Shown piece by piece: positions 23,997-33,620 of a stretch of 64,000 bases of DNA (the stretch's first letter is position 1; every line of letters begins with the position of its first letter). The stretch comes from Salegentibacter mishustinae (GTDB taxonomy: Bacteria; Bacteroidota; Bacteroidia; Flavobacteriales; Flavobacteriaceae). The notes beneath the pieces were generated by a model. It saw only the letters and a list, made by a program, of their open reading frames with translations, was not told the DNA's origin and searched no databases. The stretch spans positions 2,790,001-2,854,000 of the forward strand of contig NZ_LLKN01000002.1 in the NCBI RefSeq assembly GCF_002900095.1, in the 5' to 3' direction. The translations under genes were made by a program, and so were the position numbers.

Positions 23997-26900
23997 TTAT
24001 TTTATGATGAATTTGAGAGATCTACGAATATTCTTAGTTTCAATTTTAAGAATATAGACTCCCATTTCAAGATTGTATGGTAAAGCTATGCTTGTACTCT
24101 TATTATTCGATTTCATTTGCTTAATAAGCATTCCGTTAAGATTATGTATTGAAAGATTCATAGTCTCAAGTTCGTCTTTAGGGAAATCTGCTAAAAGTTC
24201 CATAGTTCCTCCAGAATTAACCGGGTTTGGTGCTAAAGCAACATTTAAAGAACTCCTTAACTGAATCGCAGAAGTACAGGTTCTTAAAAATTCTCCATCC
24301 TCAGTTTCCATTACCACGTAGTAAGAACTATCAGCGTTCAGTTGATCATCAGCATTATTCCCTGCGGAATAGTATTGACCATTTCCGATTACGGAACCAT
24401 CTTTATACCAGCGGTAACTCACAAATTTGTACCCGCCGTTGGTCTCAGGATTATTATTAACCAGTAATACATTGTTAAATTTCTGAACTACGATATCCTC
24501 GAAATTGAAATTCTTCTCTACTGTAATGTTATAGGTTCTGCTTAAATTTCCATCTTCTGAAGTTACTATTACCGTTTCTCTGTAAATACCAGGAACCGGT
24601 GTACTCATCGTGAAGATATTATCGCGATCTATTGTTGCCCCTAGATTATGTTCCAGTTCAATTTGAACCTCATCTTCGGAGTTTCCACAACCAATGAGAT
24701 AGTAAATATCTTCACTAGGATTGGAATAAGGAGTTCCGTTGATAACCGCATTAACTAATCGAGCTTCACTGCCACTTATCGTAAGCGTTCTTACCACGGA
24801 AGCAGCAGCTTCATAATTCTGGTTTCCTGCCTGAGTAGCTGTAATAGTGATTTGCCCTCCACCTAAAACTCTTACAAATCCTCGAGGACCAACTGTAGCA
24901 GCAGGATCTTCTGTCTCATAGGTATAAGAATACATTACAGGTAAGCCCGAAGTTGAAGTTGCATCTAATTGTAAATATTCATCTGTTAGTTGATCTAAAT
25001 CTTCAAGTTCATTGAAAGTGATGCTTTGCGATGCTTTTTCAATTAACATATTCGCAGTTAGCACCAGATCTTCATATCCAGGCTGGCTCACTGTGGCGGT
25101 AACCGTGTAAGTACCTGCATTAGTTTTCCCGTTATTGGTATACGTTACCGTAGCAGCTTCGGGAAGACCGGTTACAAAAATACTCTGTTCATTTCCATTA
25201 TAAACAAAAGGTTCAGTATTCCCTTCAAAAGTTACTCCCGTAATTTCAGCCTTTTCAATTACCAAAGACACTTCTTTTGTAGAGGCAAGGTAATTCTCTG
25301 TTTCTGCTGAAGAAATAGTTATAGGATATATTCCTACTTCGATAAAACCTTCTTCAGGAGTATAGGTCAAATCACTTTCTGAATGATTTAGCGCTGCTAC
25401 AACATTCTTAACCGTTCCGTCATAAGTGAACGTTTGTGTAGCGTCTGCAGTGATCATTGCCTCTGCTTTTAAAATAGTAAGGGTAGCAGTCAATTCAGTA
25501 TCTGGACAAGTTTCAATTCCTGAAGAAAGATTTGCCGTTACTGTATAAACCCCTGCATTTATAGCCCCGTTTTGTGTTCCAGTTTCAGAAGAAATAGTAT
25601 AATCAACAGAAGCACCTTCAGGAAGGTTTTTTACTTCCAGTCTATGTTCACTTTCATTATACACAAAATTTGCGTCATCAAAAGTTACCTCATTTAACGG
25701 TGACGGTTCTACAATCACGTTTTGCGTTTGCATAGCGGTATTTCCGTTTCCATCATCAAAATTCCAGGTAATAGTATAAGATCCTGGTTCGTTATAAGTC
25801 AGCGGATCTAAAGTTGTCGCAGTCAATACTCCGCAATTATCTGTAGCTGTTGGGGCAGTAATCCTTCCGGTTAGAACTTCACATTTTACTATTACATCTT
25901 GAAGTTCAGCAACATCAGGAACAGGAGCTACATTGTCTTCTACTATTACCGTAGCGGTTGCTGAGGATTCATTCCCATTTACGTCAATTACCGCTAGGGT
26001 AACTGTTACAGGATTATCGACATCTACACAACTAAATTCAGTGACATCCAAACTCATCGTATCGATCTCACAATTATCGGAAGAACCGTTATCGATATCT
26101 TCCGGTGTAATTGAAGCCACTCCATTAGCATCAAGCTGAACCGTGATAGGTTGAGTTTCTACTATAGGAGCTACGTTGTCTTCTACTATTACCGTAGCGG
26201 TTGATGAAGATTCATTCCCATTTACATCAATTACCGTTAAAGTAACCGTTACAGGATTATCGACATCAGCACAGTCAAAGCTGGTAATATCCAAACTCAT
26301 CGTATCGATCTCACAATTATCGGAAGAACCCTTATCGATATCTTCAGGAGTAATTGAAGCTACTCCGTTTGCATCAAGCTGAACCGTGATAGGTTGAGTT
26401 TCCACTACAGGAGCTACATTGTCTTCTACCATTACCGTAGCAGTTGCTGAAGATTCATTGCCATTTACGTCAATTACCGTTAAGGTAACAGTTACAGGAT
26501 TATCTACATCAGCACAGCTAAATTCTGTGATATCCAAACTCATCGTGTCGATCTCACAGTTATCTAAAGAGCCGTTATCAATATCTTCAGGAGTAATTGA
26601 AGCTACTCCGTTTGCATCAAGCTGAACCGTGATAGATTGAGTTTCCACTACAGGGGCTACATTGTCTTCTACTGTTACCGTAGCGCTAGCTGAAGATTCG
26701 TTTCCATTTACATCAATTACCGTTAAGGTAACAGCTACGGGATTATCTACATCAGCACAGCTAAATTCTGTGATATCCAAACTTATCGTATCAATCTCAC
26801 AATTATCGGAAGAACCGTTATCGATATCTTCTGGGGTAATTGAAGCCACTCCATTAGCATCAAGCTGAACCGTGATAGATTGAGTTTCCACTATAGGAGC

Positions 26901-29900
26901 TACATTATCTTCTACGGTTACCAAAGCAGTTGCTGAAGATTCATTCCCATTAACATCGGTAGCTGTTAGCGTTACTATATTTTCACCTATATTTTCACAA
27001 GTAAAATCAGTAATATCCAAACCAAGACTTTCAATACCACAGGTATCGTTTGACCCATTATCGATCATATCTGGGGTAATAGAAGCCATTCCAAGCTCAT
27101 CCAGTTGAACCGTAATATTTTGAGTCAATACTTCAGCAGCGATATTATCTTCTACAGTAACAACTGCAGTGGCTGAAGATTCATTGCCATTAACATCGGT
27201 AGCGCTTAGAGTTACTGTATTCTCACCTATATTTTCACAGGTAAAATCAGTAATATCCAAACCAAGACTTTCAATACCACAAGCGTCGTTAGATCCATTA
27301 TCGATCATTTCTGGAGTAATGGTAGCCATTCCCAATTCATCCAATTGAACTGTAATATCTTGAGTCAATACTTCGGCAGCGATATTGTCTTCTACTGTTA
27401 CTATTGCAGTAGCAGTAGCGGAATTCCCGTTTTGATCGGTAACTGTAAGTGTTACCTGATTTTGCTTTAAAATACCTTCAACAAAATTCTCTTCATTAGA
27501 ACCAACGAGAGTTCCATTGTTATTTCCTTCTTCATCGTTTATATCTGTACCATTTTTATCATCAAAAGTATAACTGCTTACCACTCCATTTAAAGGGGCC
27601 AGACTTGCCTTATCCTCTTCAACTTCTAACTCGTTTAATGCTCTATCATAAATTCTAACCTCATCTATTTGCCCATCAAAATTTTCTCTGAAACTAGCTC
27701 CGTTATTTACCGTTTCCCTCCCCACGAATAATTTGCTACTTGTGGTATTTATATTGGGCTTAGGGAATGATTCAGACTCTCCATTTGCGTATAGCGTAAC
27801 CAATCCGTTTTTAAAGGTAATCGCAATGTAAGTCCATGTGTCATTAGGAATATCCAGGTTCGAAATGTAATCATCACAACCTCCCCAGAAAACAAGTTTA
27901 TTATTTTCATTCATTCCCAGTCCAAACATTTTACTGGTACAATCACCATTTCCTTGCTGTACTAAACATCCCCAACAAAAATCAGAAACATCGGGGTTGA
28001 CCCATAAACTAATGGTTCTTTCCTGAGTACCTACAGGAATATTAGCTGTTGCATCTGTAGAAAAATAGGAGTTATTTTCACTGATAAAATCGATAGCCGA
28101 AGGATTATTCGATTCAATATTTTCACAATTAAATTCAGTCTTATCTAAACTAAAGCTAAGAGCATCAGGGTTAGTACAGTTGTCACTACTTCCATTGTTG
28201 ATCATTTCCGGAGTAATAAAAGCCATCCCATTTTCATCTAATTGAACAGTTATGTCTTTAGCAATTGCCGTGGGAGCAGTATTGTCTTCTACAGTTACTG
28301 TTGCAGCAGTAGAAGATTCATTACCGTTCACATCGGTCACCGTTAGCGTTACGGTATTTTCACCAACATCTTCGCAGGTAAAATCGTAAGCATCTGCGGA
28401 AATAGAAGCGATTTCACAATTATCAAATGATGCATTATTTATACTTAATAAGGTATTAATTGGTGCGTACTTAAAACTTACGGATGATGAATATCCAGAA
28501 GTTTGATTTACAGACATTCCAACAATGGCCTGACCAGCAGGAGCAAATTTAGTAGTGGTCACGAAGTTTGATGTTCCTGTTCCAGAACCACTTATAGCCC
28601 CTAAAACAGTATTTTCAGTACTATTGAGTCTTCCTCTGGCTACTTCTTTTAAAGACTTTCCATATCCCTGAACACTCACGTGAGTTCTGGAGGATTGCTG
28701 ATGTTGATAATCTCCATCTATAACCTGGAATCCAACCAGGACTTCATTATCATTTAAAACTTTAGTGTTTCCTAAACTGGTTTGAGAGCCACTGAAACAG
28801 GTTTCAATTATTTCTGTTCCCAGGCTACCATCTGCCAATACTTCTTTACACATCAATCTGAAATCATCTAAAATCCAACCTGAAGAGCCTTCATAACCAA
28901 CGGCCACATAACCTTCTGGACAATCACAATCTACAGCAGCAGTTGTACTAGCGCTATTTTGAGGCTCAAGCTGACCGGCAACAGGTCCTACAGTATAATC
29001 ACCGGTGATTGAAGCCTGTCCATTCTCATCTAAATATACGGTCACATCCTGAGTATTAACGGTAGGTGGCATCAAATCTTCGACGGTTACCGTAGCAGTA
29101 GCCTTAGAGATATTACCATTATTATCTTCTACTGTAAGAGTTACATTGTTTTCTCCAATATTATCACAGTTAAAATCTACCACGTCAAGCCTAAGTTCAG
29201 CAATCCCACAAATATCATTCGAGCCATTGTCTATCATATCTGCAGTGATCGAAGCTATGCCATTCCCATCAAGCTGAACGGTGATATCCTGAGTTTTGGC
29301 TATAGGAACTATCTTATCTTCTACAGTAACGGTTGCCTGGGCCTCAGAAATATTTCCATTCTTATCAGTAACTGTTAAAGTAATGGCGTTAGCGCCAACA
29401 TTTGAACAATCGAAGTCGTAGACATCAAGGGCCATGCTGTCAATTCCGCAGGCATCAGAAGAACCATTATTGATTTGAGCAGCAGTAATTGAAGCCGCGC
29501 CATTCTCATCAAGCTGAACGGCGATATCTTGGGCTATGGCATTTGGTGCCGTTTTATCTTCAACTGTTACTGTTGCTGTAGCAGCAGATTTATTTCCATT
29601 AACATCGGTTACGACCAGATTAACTGTATTATCGCCTAACTCATTACAGGTGAAAGTCATCCCTGTGTTTGGGTTTTCATAACTTACTACCACATAAAGT
29701 CTTTTATAAGTACCTCCACATGGATCTCCAAATACAGTGTTAGTAGCAGGAATAGTAAAAGTATTCTCGCCTAAAGCGTAATCTTCCACTATTGATTTTG
29801 AATTTGTGGCATGACAAGAACCAATAGTATAATCTCCATTACTACCACTGGGAGTTCCATAACTTGCAAAATCTACAGATGTCACTACTTTCCCTTCAGG

Positions 29901-32018
29901 AAGCGTAATTGTTAGATTCTGGCCTTCATCAACTTGTGCATATACCGTAGTATTTTCCTTAAATGCTAAGCTTGCAATTTCACAATTATCCTTAGACCCA
30001 TTGTTAACATCTCCTGGTTCAACTACAATTTTCCCATTTTCATCTAATTGAACAGTTATGTCTTTAGCAATTGCCGTGGGAGCAGTATTGTCTTCTACCG
30101 TTACAGTAGCGGTACAAGTATCTTTAACACCATCTGAATCGGTTATTGTTAATTCTACCGTATTCTCTCCTATATTAGAACAATCAAAAGTTTCTTTATC
30201 TATTGATAAAATAAATCCTGCTTTATCATCACTTGATCCACCATCTACATCATTTGGAGAAATAGTAACATTGCCAGAAGTATCCAATTGCGCAGTAAAT
30301 GCTTTACATACTGCAACCGGGGCTTGATTAGTAGCTTTAAGCTTAGTATCTGTCACCGCAGCTCCCTCATTTAAAGCTGCATCGGTTAGTGTTACAGATA
30401 AAGTGATTGTTCCATCTTCAAGACCACTAAGGTCTATCCCTGTAACTTGATCTGTTGCCGCAGTAATAGTACCTGAACCAGTCACGTTAGTTCCGCCGTT
30501 ATCACTGCTAAAGGTATAATTATAGGTAGATCCTACTTCTGCACCTACAAAAGTAAAACTAACACCTGTTTGGTTATTTTCATCAATTTCAGACTGATCT
30601 ATACTTACCGAATAACCTGTAGGGGCCTCCACATCATTAACGGTAACATCAAAACTACAGGTAGATGTATTTCCGCTTGCATCAGTTACTTTAAAAGTGT
30701 TAGTGGTAGTTCCTATTGGAAATTCGCTCCCAGTAGGAAGACCAGCTGTTTGAATTACTCCTGAACTAACTTCAAGAATATATGGCCTTGATATAGAAGC
30801 GGGCAAATCATTCCAATTTCCACCGGAATATAATTCTGTATAATCTTCATTATTACTATTATTCGGTTCGCCAGGCGCCCAATTAGTATAGGTTACAGCT
30901 TCTCCATTAACCCAAGCAAACTGTCCTTCTACTTCTTTATCAGTAAGACCAATAATTACAGATGGTACACTTATAACCGAGTTTATAAAACTGTTTTCGG
31001 ATGCATCATTTATAGTCACCACATTTCCGCCATTAGACTCAGCATCGGAGAATGCTGCTTCCGGGGTGAATGAATTATCGGAAATATAATAGTATTTACC
31101 ATTAAAAACCCCTAAGGAGGTGAAATTTGCTTTTGCCGGTTGCGGTATATCACAATTATCTGTTGCTACAGGGGTACTAAAAGTAACAGTAGTTCCCGCA
31201 TCATTGTCAATCTCAATATCAGTAGGACAAGTAATTGAAGGCGGAGTATTATCTCCCGCATTTACTGTTATTGTAGCGCAGGTTCCTGAAGTTTCATCTA
31301 CGCAGCCTGTACCATCTTCTCCACGAACATAATAGGTAGTATCCCCGTTTGGCGGAGTTACTTCAAAAGAAGTACCAGCCGTACTACCCACCTCGATACC
31401 TCCGCAAGAGCCTGTATAAATAACCCACTCTGTAGCATCGTTCAGATTACCACTTATATTGATTGTGGTAGAAGTTCCTGGGCATATATTATTTTCGGAA
31501 AGGCTTAGACTTGGCGTATCGGGAGATGAGCAAGGAGGGGGTCCAATAACATTAAATGTCACACTCCAACCTGCATTTGCGGCTATATTGACTACACTAG
31601 CTGCCGCATAAGTTCCTGGCTGATTAAAGAAATTGGCTGAATTAATAGTTCCTGAAAAATTTGGACCAAATTGAGCAAAAGCTTCTTGATTAGGACCAAA
31701 TGCAAAGAAACCAGCGCTTATATTAGCATTATTTTGAATAGAATATTCAATAGATGTGATCTCCATTCCAGAAGGAAGTTGAATTTGCCAATTATCCTGG
31801 CCATCACCTGGCGTATTTACAGAACCTGAAAAAGTATTTGCTCCTTCTGCAAGTACATAAGTAAATGCTGAATTCGTAGTTGGTGAATTAGGAAAATCAG
31901 TGCCTTCGCTCTGGGCAAAACCAGCGAAGGTAATACTCATTAAAAGCGAAAAGAGCACGAACCGTAATAACGGGTATTTTCTTCTTTGGAATAAGTTGCT
32001 AAAGTAATTGTGTTTCAT
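23997..32018 (-). CDS. Giant T9SS-secreted adhesin with nested lectin modules
   Basis: 2673 residues. Signal peptide 1-36. A HYR domain (about 265-470) is split by a C-type lectin-like domain (about 293-420, AWVNGEAVTYTNWAPGEPNN). Then come ~80-residue HYR-like repeats (VQLDENG, NGSSDNCEI, TLTVTDVNGN). Repeats are interrupted by a SUEL/rhamnose-binding-lectin-like module (about 693-781, ending CGGTYKRLYV), an unrecognised Cys-containing module (about 1000-1196) and a LamG-like module (about 1301-1514). Four near-identical 81-residue repeats cover 1705-2029. MBG-like domains (about 2110-2400), a cadherin-like domain and a type A T9SS sorting domain follow (ALAPNPVNSGG to the end). It is expected on the cell surface and likely binds glycans. 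Co-transcribed with the barrel gene. Confidence 0.92.
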   Translation of the reverse strand: MKHNYFSNLFQRRKYPLLRFVLFSLLMSITFAGFAQSEGTDFPNSPTTNSAFTYVLAEGANTFSGSVNTPGDGQDNWQIQLPSGMEITSIEYSIQNNANISAGFFAFGPNQEAFAQFGPNFSGTINSANFFNQPGTYAAASVVNIAANAGWSVTFNVIGPPPCSSPDTPSLSLSENNICPGTSTTINISGNLNDATEWVIYTGSCGGIEVGSTAGTSFEVTPPNGDTTYYVRGEDGTGCVDETSGTCATITVNAGDNTPPSITCPTDIEIDNDAGTTVTFSTPVATDNCDIPQPAKANFTSLGVFNGKYYYISDNSFTPEAAFSDAESNGGNVVTINDASENSFINSVISVPSVIIGLTDKEVEGQFAWVNGEAVTYTNWAPGEPNNSNNEDYTELYSGGNWNDLPASISRPYILEVSSGVIQTAGLPTGSEFPIGTTTNTFKVTDASGNTSTCSFDVTVNDVEAPTGYSVSIDQSEIDENNQTGVSFTFVGAEVGSTYNYTFSSDNGGTNVTGSGTITAATDQVTGIDLSGLEDGTITLSVTLTDAALNEGAAVTDTKLKATNQAPVAVCKAFTAQLDTSGNVTISPNDVDGGSSDDKAGFILSIDKETFDCSNIGENTVELTITDSDGVKDTCTATVTVEDNTAPTAIAKDITVQLDENGKIVVEPGDVNNGSKDNCEIASLAFKENTTVYAQVDEGQNLTITLPEGKVVTSVDFASYGTPSGSNGDYTIGSCHATNSKSIVEDYALGENTFTIPATNTVFGDPCGGTYKRLYVVVSYENPNTGMTFTCNELGDNTVNLVVTDVNGNKSAATATVTVEDKTAPNAIAQDIAVQLDENGAASITAAQINNGSSDACGIDSMALDVYDFDCSNVGANAITLTVTDKNGNISEAQATVTVEDKIVPIAKTQDITVQLDGNGIASITADMIDNGSNDICGIAELRLDVVDFNCDNIGENNVTLTVEDNNGNISKATATVTVEDLMPPTVNTQDVTVYLDENGQASITGDYTVGPVAGQLEPQNSASTTAAVDCDCPEGYVAVGYEGSSGWILDDFRLMCKEVLADGSLGTEIIETCFSGSQTSLGNTKVLNDNEVLVGFQVIDGDYQHQQSSRTHVSVQGYGKSLKEVARGRLNSTENTVLGAISGSGTGTSNFVTTTKFAPAGQAIVGMSVNQTSGYSSSVSFKYAPINTLLSINNASFDNCEIASISADAYDFTCEDVGENTVTLTVTDVNGNESSTAATVTVEDNTAPTAIAKDITVQLDENGMAFITPEMINNGSSDNCTNPDALSFSLDKTEFNCENIESNNPSAIDFISENNSYFSTDATANIPVGTQERTISLWVNPDVSDFCWGCLVQQGNGDCTSKMFGLGMNENNKLVFWGGCDDYISNLDIPNDTWTYIAITFKNGLVTLYANGESESFPKPNINTTSSKLFVGRETVNNGASFRENFDGQIDEVRIYDRALNELEVEEDKASLAPLNGVVSSYTFDDKNGTDINDEEGNNNGTLVGSNEENFVEGILKQNQVTLTVTDQNGNSATATAIVTVEDNIAAEVLTQDITVQLDELGMATITPEMIDNGSNDACGIESLGLDITDFTCENIGENTVTLSATDVNGNESSATAVVTVEDNIAAEVLTQNITVQLDELGMASITPDMIDNGSNDTCGIESLGLDITDFTCENIGENIVTLTATDVNGNESSATALVTVEDNVAPIVETQSITVQLDANGVASITPEDIDNGSSDNCEIDTISLDITEFSCADVDNPVAVTLTVIDVNGNESSASATVTVEDNVAPVVETQSITVQLDANGVASITPEDIDNGSLDNCEIDTMSLDITEFSCADVDNPVTVTLTVIDVNGNESSATATVMVEDNVAPVVETQPITVQLDANGVASITPEDIDKGSSDNCEIDTMSLDITSFDCADVDNPVTVTLTVIDVNGNESSSTATVIVEDNVAPIVETQPITVQLDANGVASITPEDIDNGSSDNCEIDTMSLDVTEFSCVDVDNPVTVTLAVIDVNGNESSATATVIVEDNVAPVPDVAELQDVIVKCEVLTGRITAPTATDNCGVLTATTLDPLTYNEPGSYTITWNFDDGNGNTAMQTQNVIVEPSPLNEVTFDDANFVYNESEHRLEVKNLPEGASVDYTISSETGTQNGAINAGVYTVTANLSSGIETCPDTELTATLTILKAEAMITADATQTFTYDGTVKNVVAALNHSESDLTYTPEEGFIEVGIYPITISSAETENYLASTKEVSLVIEKAEITGVTFEGNTEPFVYNGNEQSIFVTGLPEAATVTYTNNGKTNAGTYTVTATVSQPGYEDLVLTANMLIEKASQSITFNELEDLDQLTDEYLQLDATSTSGLPVMYSYTYETEDPAATVGPRGFVRVLGGGQITITATQAGNQNYEAAASVVRTLTISGSEARLVNAVINGTPYSNPSEDIYYLIGCGNSEDEVQIELEHNLGATIDRDNIFTMSTPVPGIYRETVIVTSEDGNLSRTYNITVEKNFNFEDIVVQKFNNVLLVNNNPETNGGYKFVSYRWYKDGSVIGNGQYYSAGNNADDQLNADSSYYVVMETEDGEFLRTCTSAIQLRSSLNVALAPNPVNSGGTMELLADFPKDELETMNLSIHNLNGMLIKQMKSNNKSTSIALPYNLEMGVYILKIETKNIRRSLKFIIK
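25933..26904 (-). repeat. Four tandem 243-bp repeats inside the adhesin gene
   Basis: Four consecutive units of exactly 243 bp (81 codons) start at 25933, 26176, 26419 and 26662, differing at only a few positions each. They encode the VETQSITVQLDANGVASITP type of HYR-like repeat. The older, more diverged repeats further left in the protein lack this homogeneity, which implies recent duplication or gene conversion. Confidence 0.9.
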
Positions 32019-32192
32019 TTAGAATGGTTTGGTTAGTAGATAGATTTTAGATTTAAAATTGGGCAACCAAAGCAAAAGCTTCCAAATTCTGACCTTTCTA
32101 TTTCATAGAAATTTTTAAGAGATAAAATCTCTGGATAAGTAGAATTGGAATATAAATGCAATAGAAACTCTTAATTTTTCCTTAAAACGCAT

Positions 32193-32200
32193 CAAATATA
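32193..32200 (-). promoter_or_regulatory. Possible -7 box of the adhesin operon
   Basis: Minus strand TATATTTG matches TAnnTTTG, 175 bp upstream of the adhesin start. An inverted repeat AGGGG/CCCCT (32234-32249) lies 34 bp further upstream. Confidence 0.35.
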
Positions 32201-32576
32201 ACTATTCCAAAAAGATATAAAACACTGAAATTTAGGGGGTTTTACCCCTTTCAAATCTCAAATATGAGGCAACAATCTCTTTAACAATTCTTTAGCACTA
32301 CACGGTATTAATTAGAGACGTTAATTTTTCGACAAAATGCAGCATTTTTTCGTTAAATTACATCGTCGTAAAAGTTTACTCGCTCATTATCTGACAAATA
32401 AAATTAACACGTTGAATTGGCACTTGAGTAATAAAAAAATAATTTCTGTATTAAGATATTGCGTTTATATTTTAGTAATCCTATAATCATACAGACGCTA
32501 AATTTCAGTTGCTCTAGAGTTATTTTGATTACGTAACGACGAAAGTAGGAAAGAAGCAGATGCGCTAAGAATAAAT

Positions 32577-32608
32577 GTCGTGAACGGTTACTTTTTTGTC
32601 GTGAATGG
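32577..32608 (+). promoter_or_regulatory. LytTR-type direct repeat, system 2, site 1
   Basis: GTCGTGAACGG (32577-32587) and GTCGTGAATGG (32598-32608) start 21 bp apart. The reverse complement CCGTTCAC resembles LytTR half-sites. A -7-like box follows 31 bp downstream. Likely bound by the regulator at 36655. Confidence 0.65.
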
Positions 32609-32638
32609 AAATTTTTAATAAAAATGAAAGAGAATTCT

Positions 32639-32646
32639 TACATTTT
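32639..32646 (+). promoter_or_regulatory. -7-like box of a candidate sRNA
   Basis: TACATTTT (TAnnTTTG with one mismatch), 31 bp after the repeat pair at 32577-32608. Confidence 0.45.
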
Positions 32647-32651
32647 CCGAA

Positions 32652-32752
32652 CATAAGACAATTGTGTTTTTGATCACAAATCTACTGTTGGCATTCAATT
32701 CATAAACGCTATAAAAAATAAAAACCTTTCAGCGAACTGAAAGGTTTTAAAA
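32652..32752 (+). ncRNA. Candidate ~100-nt small RNA under LytTR control
   Basis: Between the promoter-like box at 32639 and a perfect 12-bp terminator hairpin (AAAACCTTTCAG, loop CGAA, CTGAAAGGTTTT; 32721-32748) there is no open frame. The transcript would therefore be a short RNA. It lies between the divergent adhesin and kinase genes. It is not assignable to a known family. Confidence 0.4.
32721..32748. terminator. Perfect bidirectional hairpin terminator
   Basis: A 12-bp stem with CGAA tetraloop, flanked by A-runs on the left and T-rich bases on the right. It could end transcripts from either side. Confidence 0.7.
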
Positions 32753-33222
32753 TTAATCCGAAAGCATATTATGCTTAACACCTATGTATTTCTATCCCCA
32801 AATGAAAATACATCACCAACATGCATAATCGAATTAATCCCCAAATCATATCATTAAGAAGTTTATAGCTCTATTTTATGAACTATGCTACTAAACTTAT
32901 CTTTTAGTGATTTTTCGTGGTTGTTATAATTAATTAAACTTACTTGCTCCTCTAAAAGAGCCTTCTCTCTCCAGCTGAGAGAGTTCGGTAATTCATTAGC
33001 TTGCCCCATTTTATCAAGATTCATTCATAATCAGAGATCATATTCTCTACTCACTCAATAGATGCGAAGTGCTTCGCTACATCTTCCAACTTGACTTCGA
33101 GCAGTGTGCTTAACAGTAACTTTCGAATATCCTAAGTACTTATCTTATCAAAACGTATGATGGTTGAATATCCCCGATTTACGGTCAAAAGTAGAAAAGA
33201 AGAAGGAGGCCCTAAAAAAAAT

Positions 33223-33254
33223 GTCGTGAACAGCCCCGTTTTTGTCGTGAACGG
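33223..33254 (+). promoter_or_regulatory. LytTR-type direct repeat, system 2, site 2
   Basis: GTCGTGAACAG (33223-33233) and GTCGTGAACGG (33244-33254) start 21 bp apart. A box TACATTCT (33284-33291) follows 30 bp later. It lies upstream of the kinase gene, about 330 bp before its start. The 1.6-kb gap 32019-33620 has no protein gene. Stretches around 33050-33080 and 33335-33380 also resemble each other (TCTACTCACT, TTCGCTA), so part of the region was duplicated. Confidence 0.6.
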
Positions 33255-33588
33255 TTATTTTTATAGAAAATAAAGGCATTTCCTACATTCTTTAAACCTG
33301 AAAAATTAATAATAACTAAATTCAACAGCGTTAATCATCTACTCACTTACCTGTTAAACTCCCAAGTATTTCGCTATATTTTTTAAAATTTAAGTTGGGC
33401 TTAGCTTTAGAATAAGAAAAGAATACACAGAATTTTTTTGCGGTATTTATGGCTTTTTAAATTAGCGATTAATCGTTATAATAAAACATTTTTCAGTTCA
33501 AGTGAACCCAGTTTATTTATAAATGCTTCAGAAAAACTGTTTTATCAAATAATTTTATATTTTTCTTAAAAAAACTATACTGCTTCTT

Positions 33589-33596
33589 TACATTTG
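33589..33596 (+). promoter_or_regulatory. -7 box of the kinase/regulator operon
   Basis: TACATTTG matches TAnnTTTG exactly, 24 bp before the TTG start at 33621. No -33 TTTG at standard spacing. Confidence 0.45.
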
Positions 33597-33620
33597 ATCT
33601 AATATTCTTTAAATCAAAAT

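Noticed and set aside
25933-26904. Regularly spaced repeats as a CRISPR array
   Set aside because: The 243-bp units are coding, in frame, with no spacer/repeat alternation, and lie in the adhesin gene. Plus-strand open frames across them are antisense artefacts.
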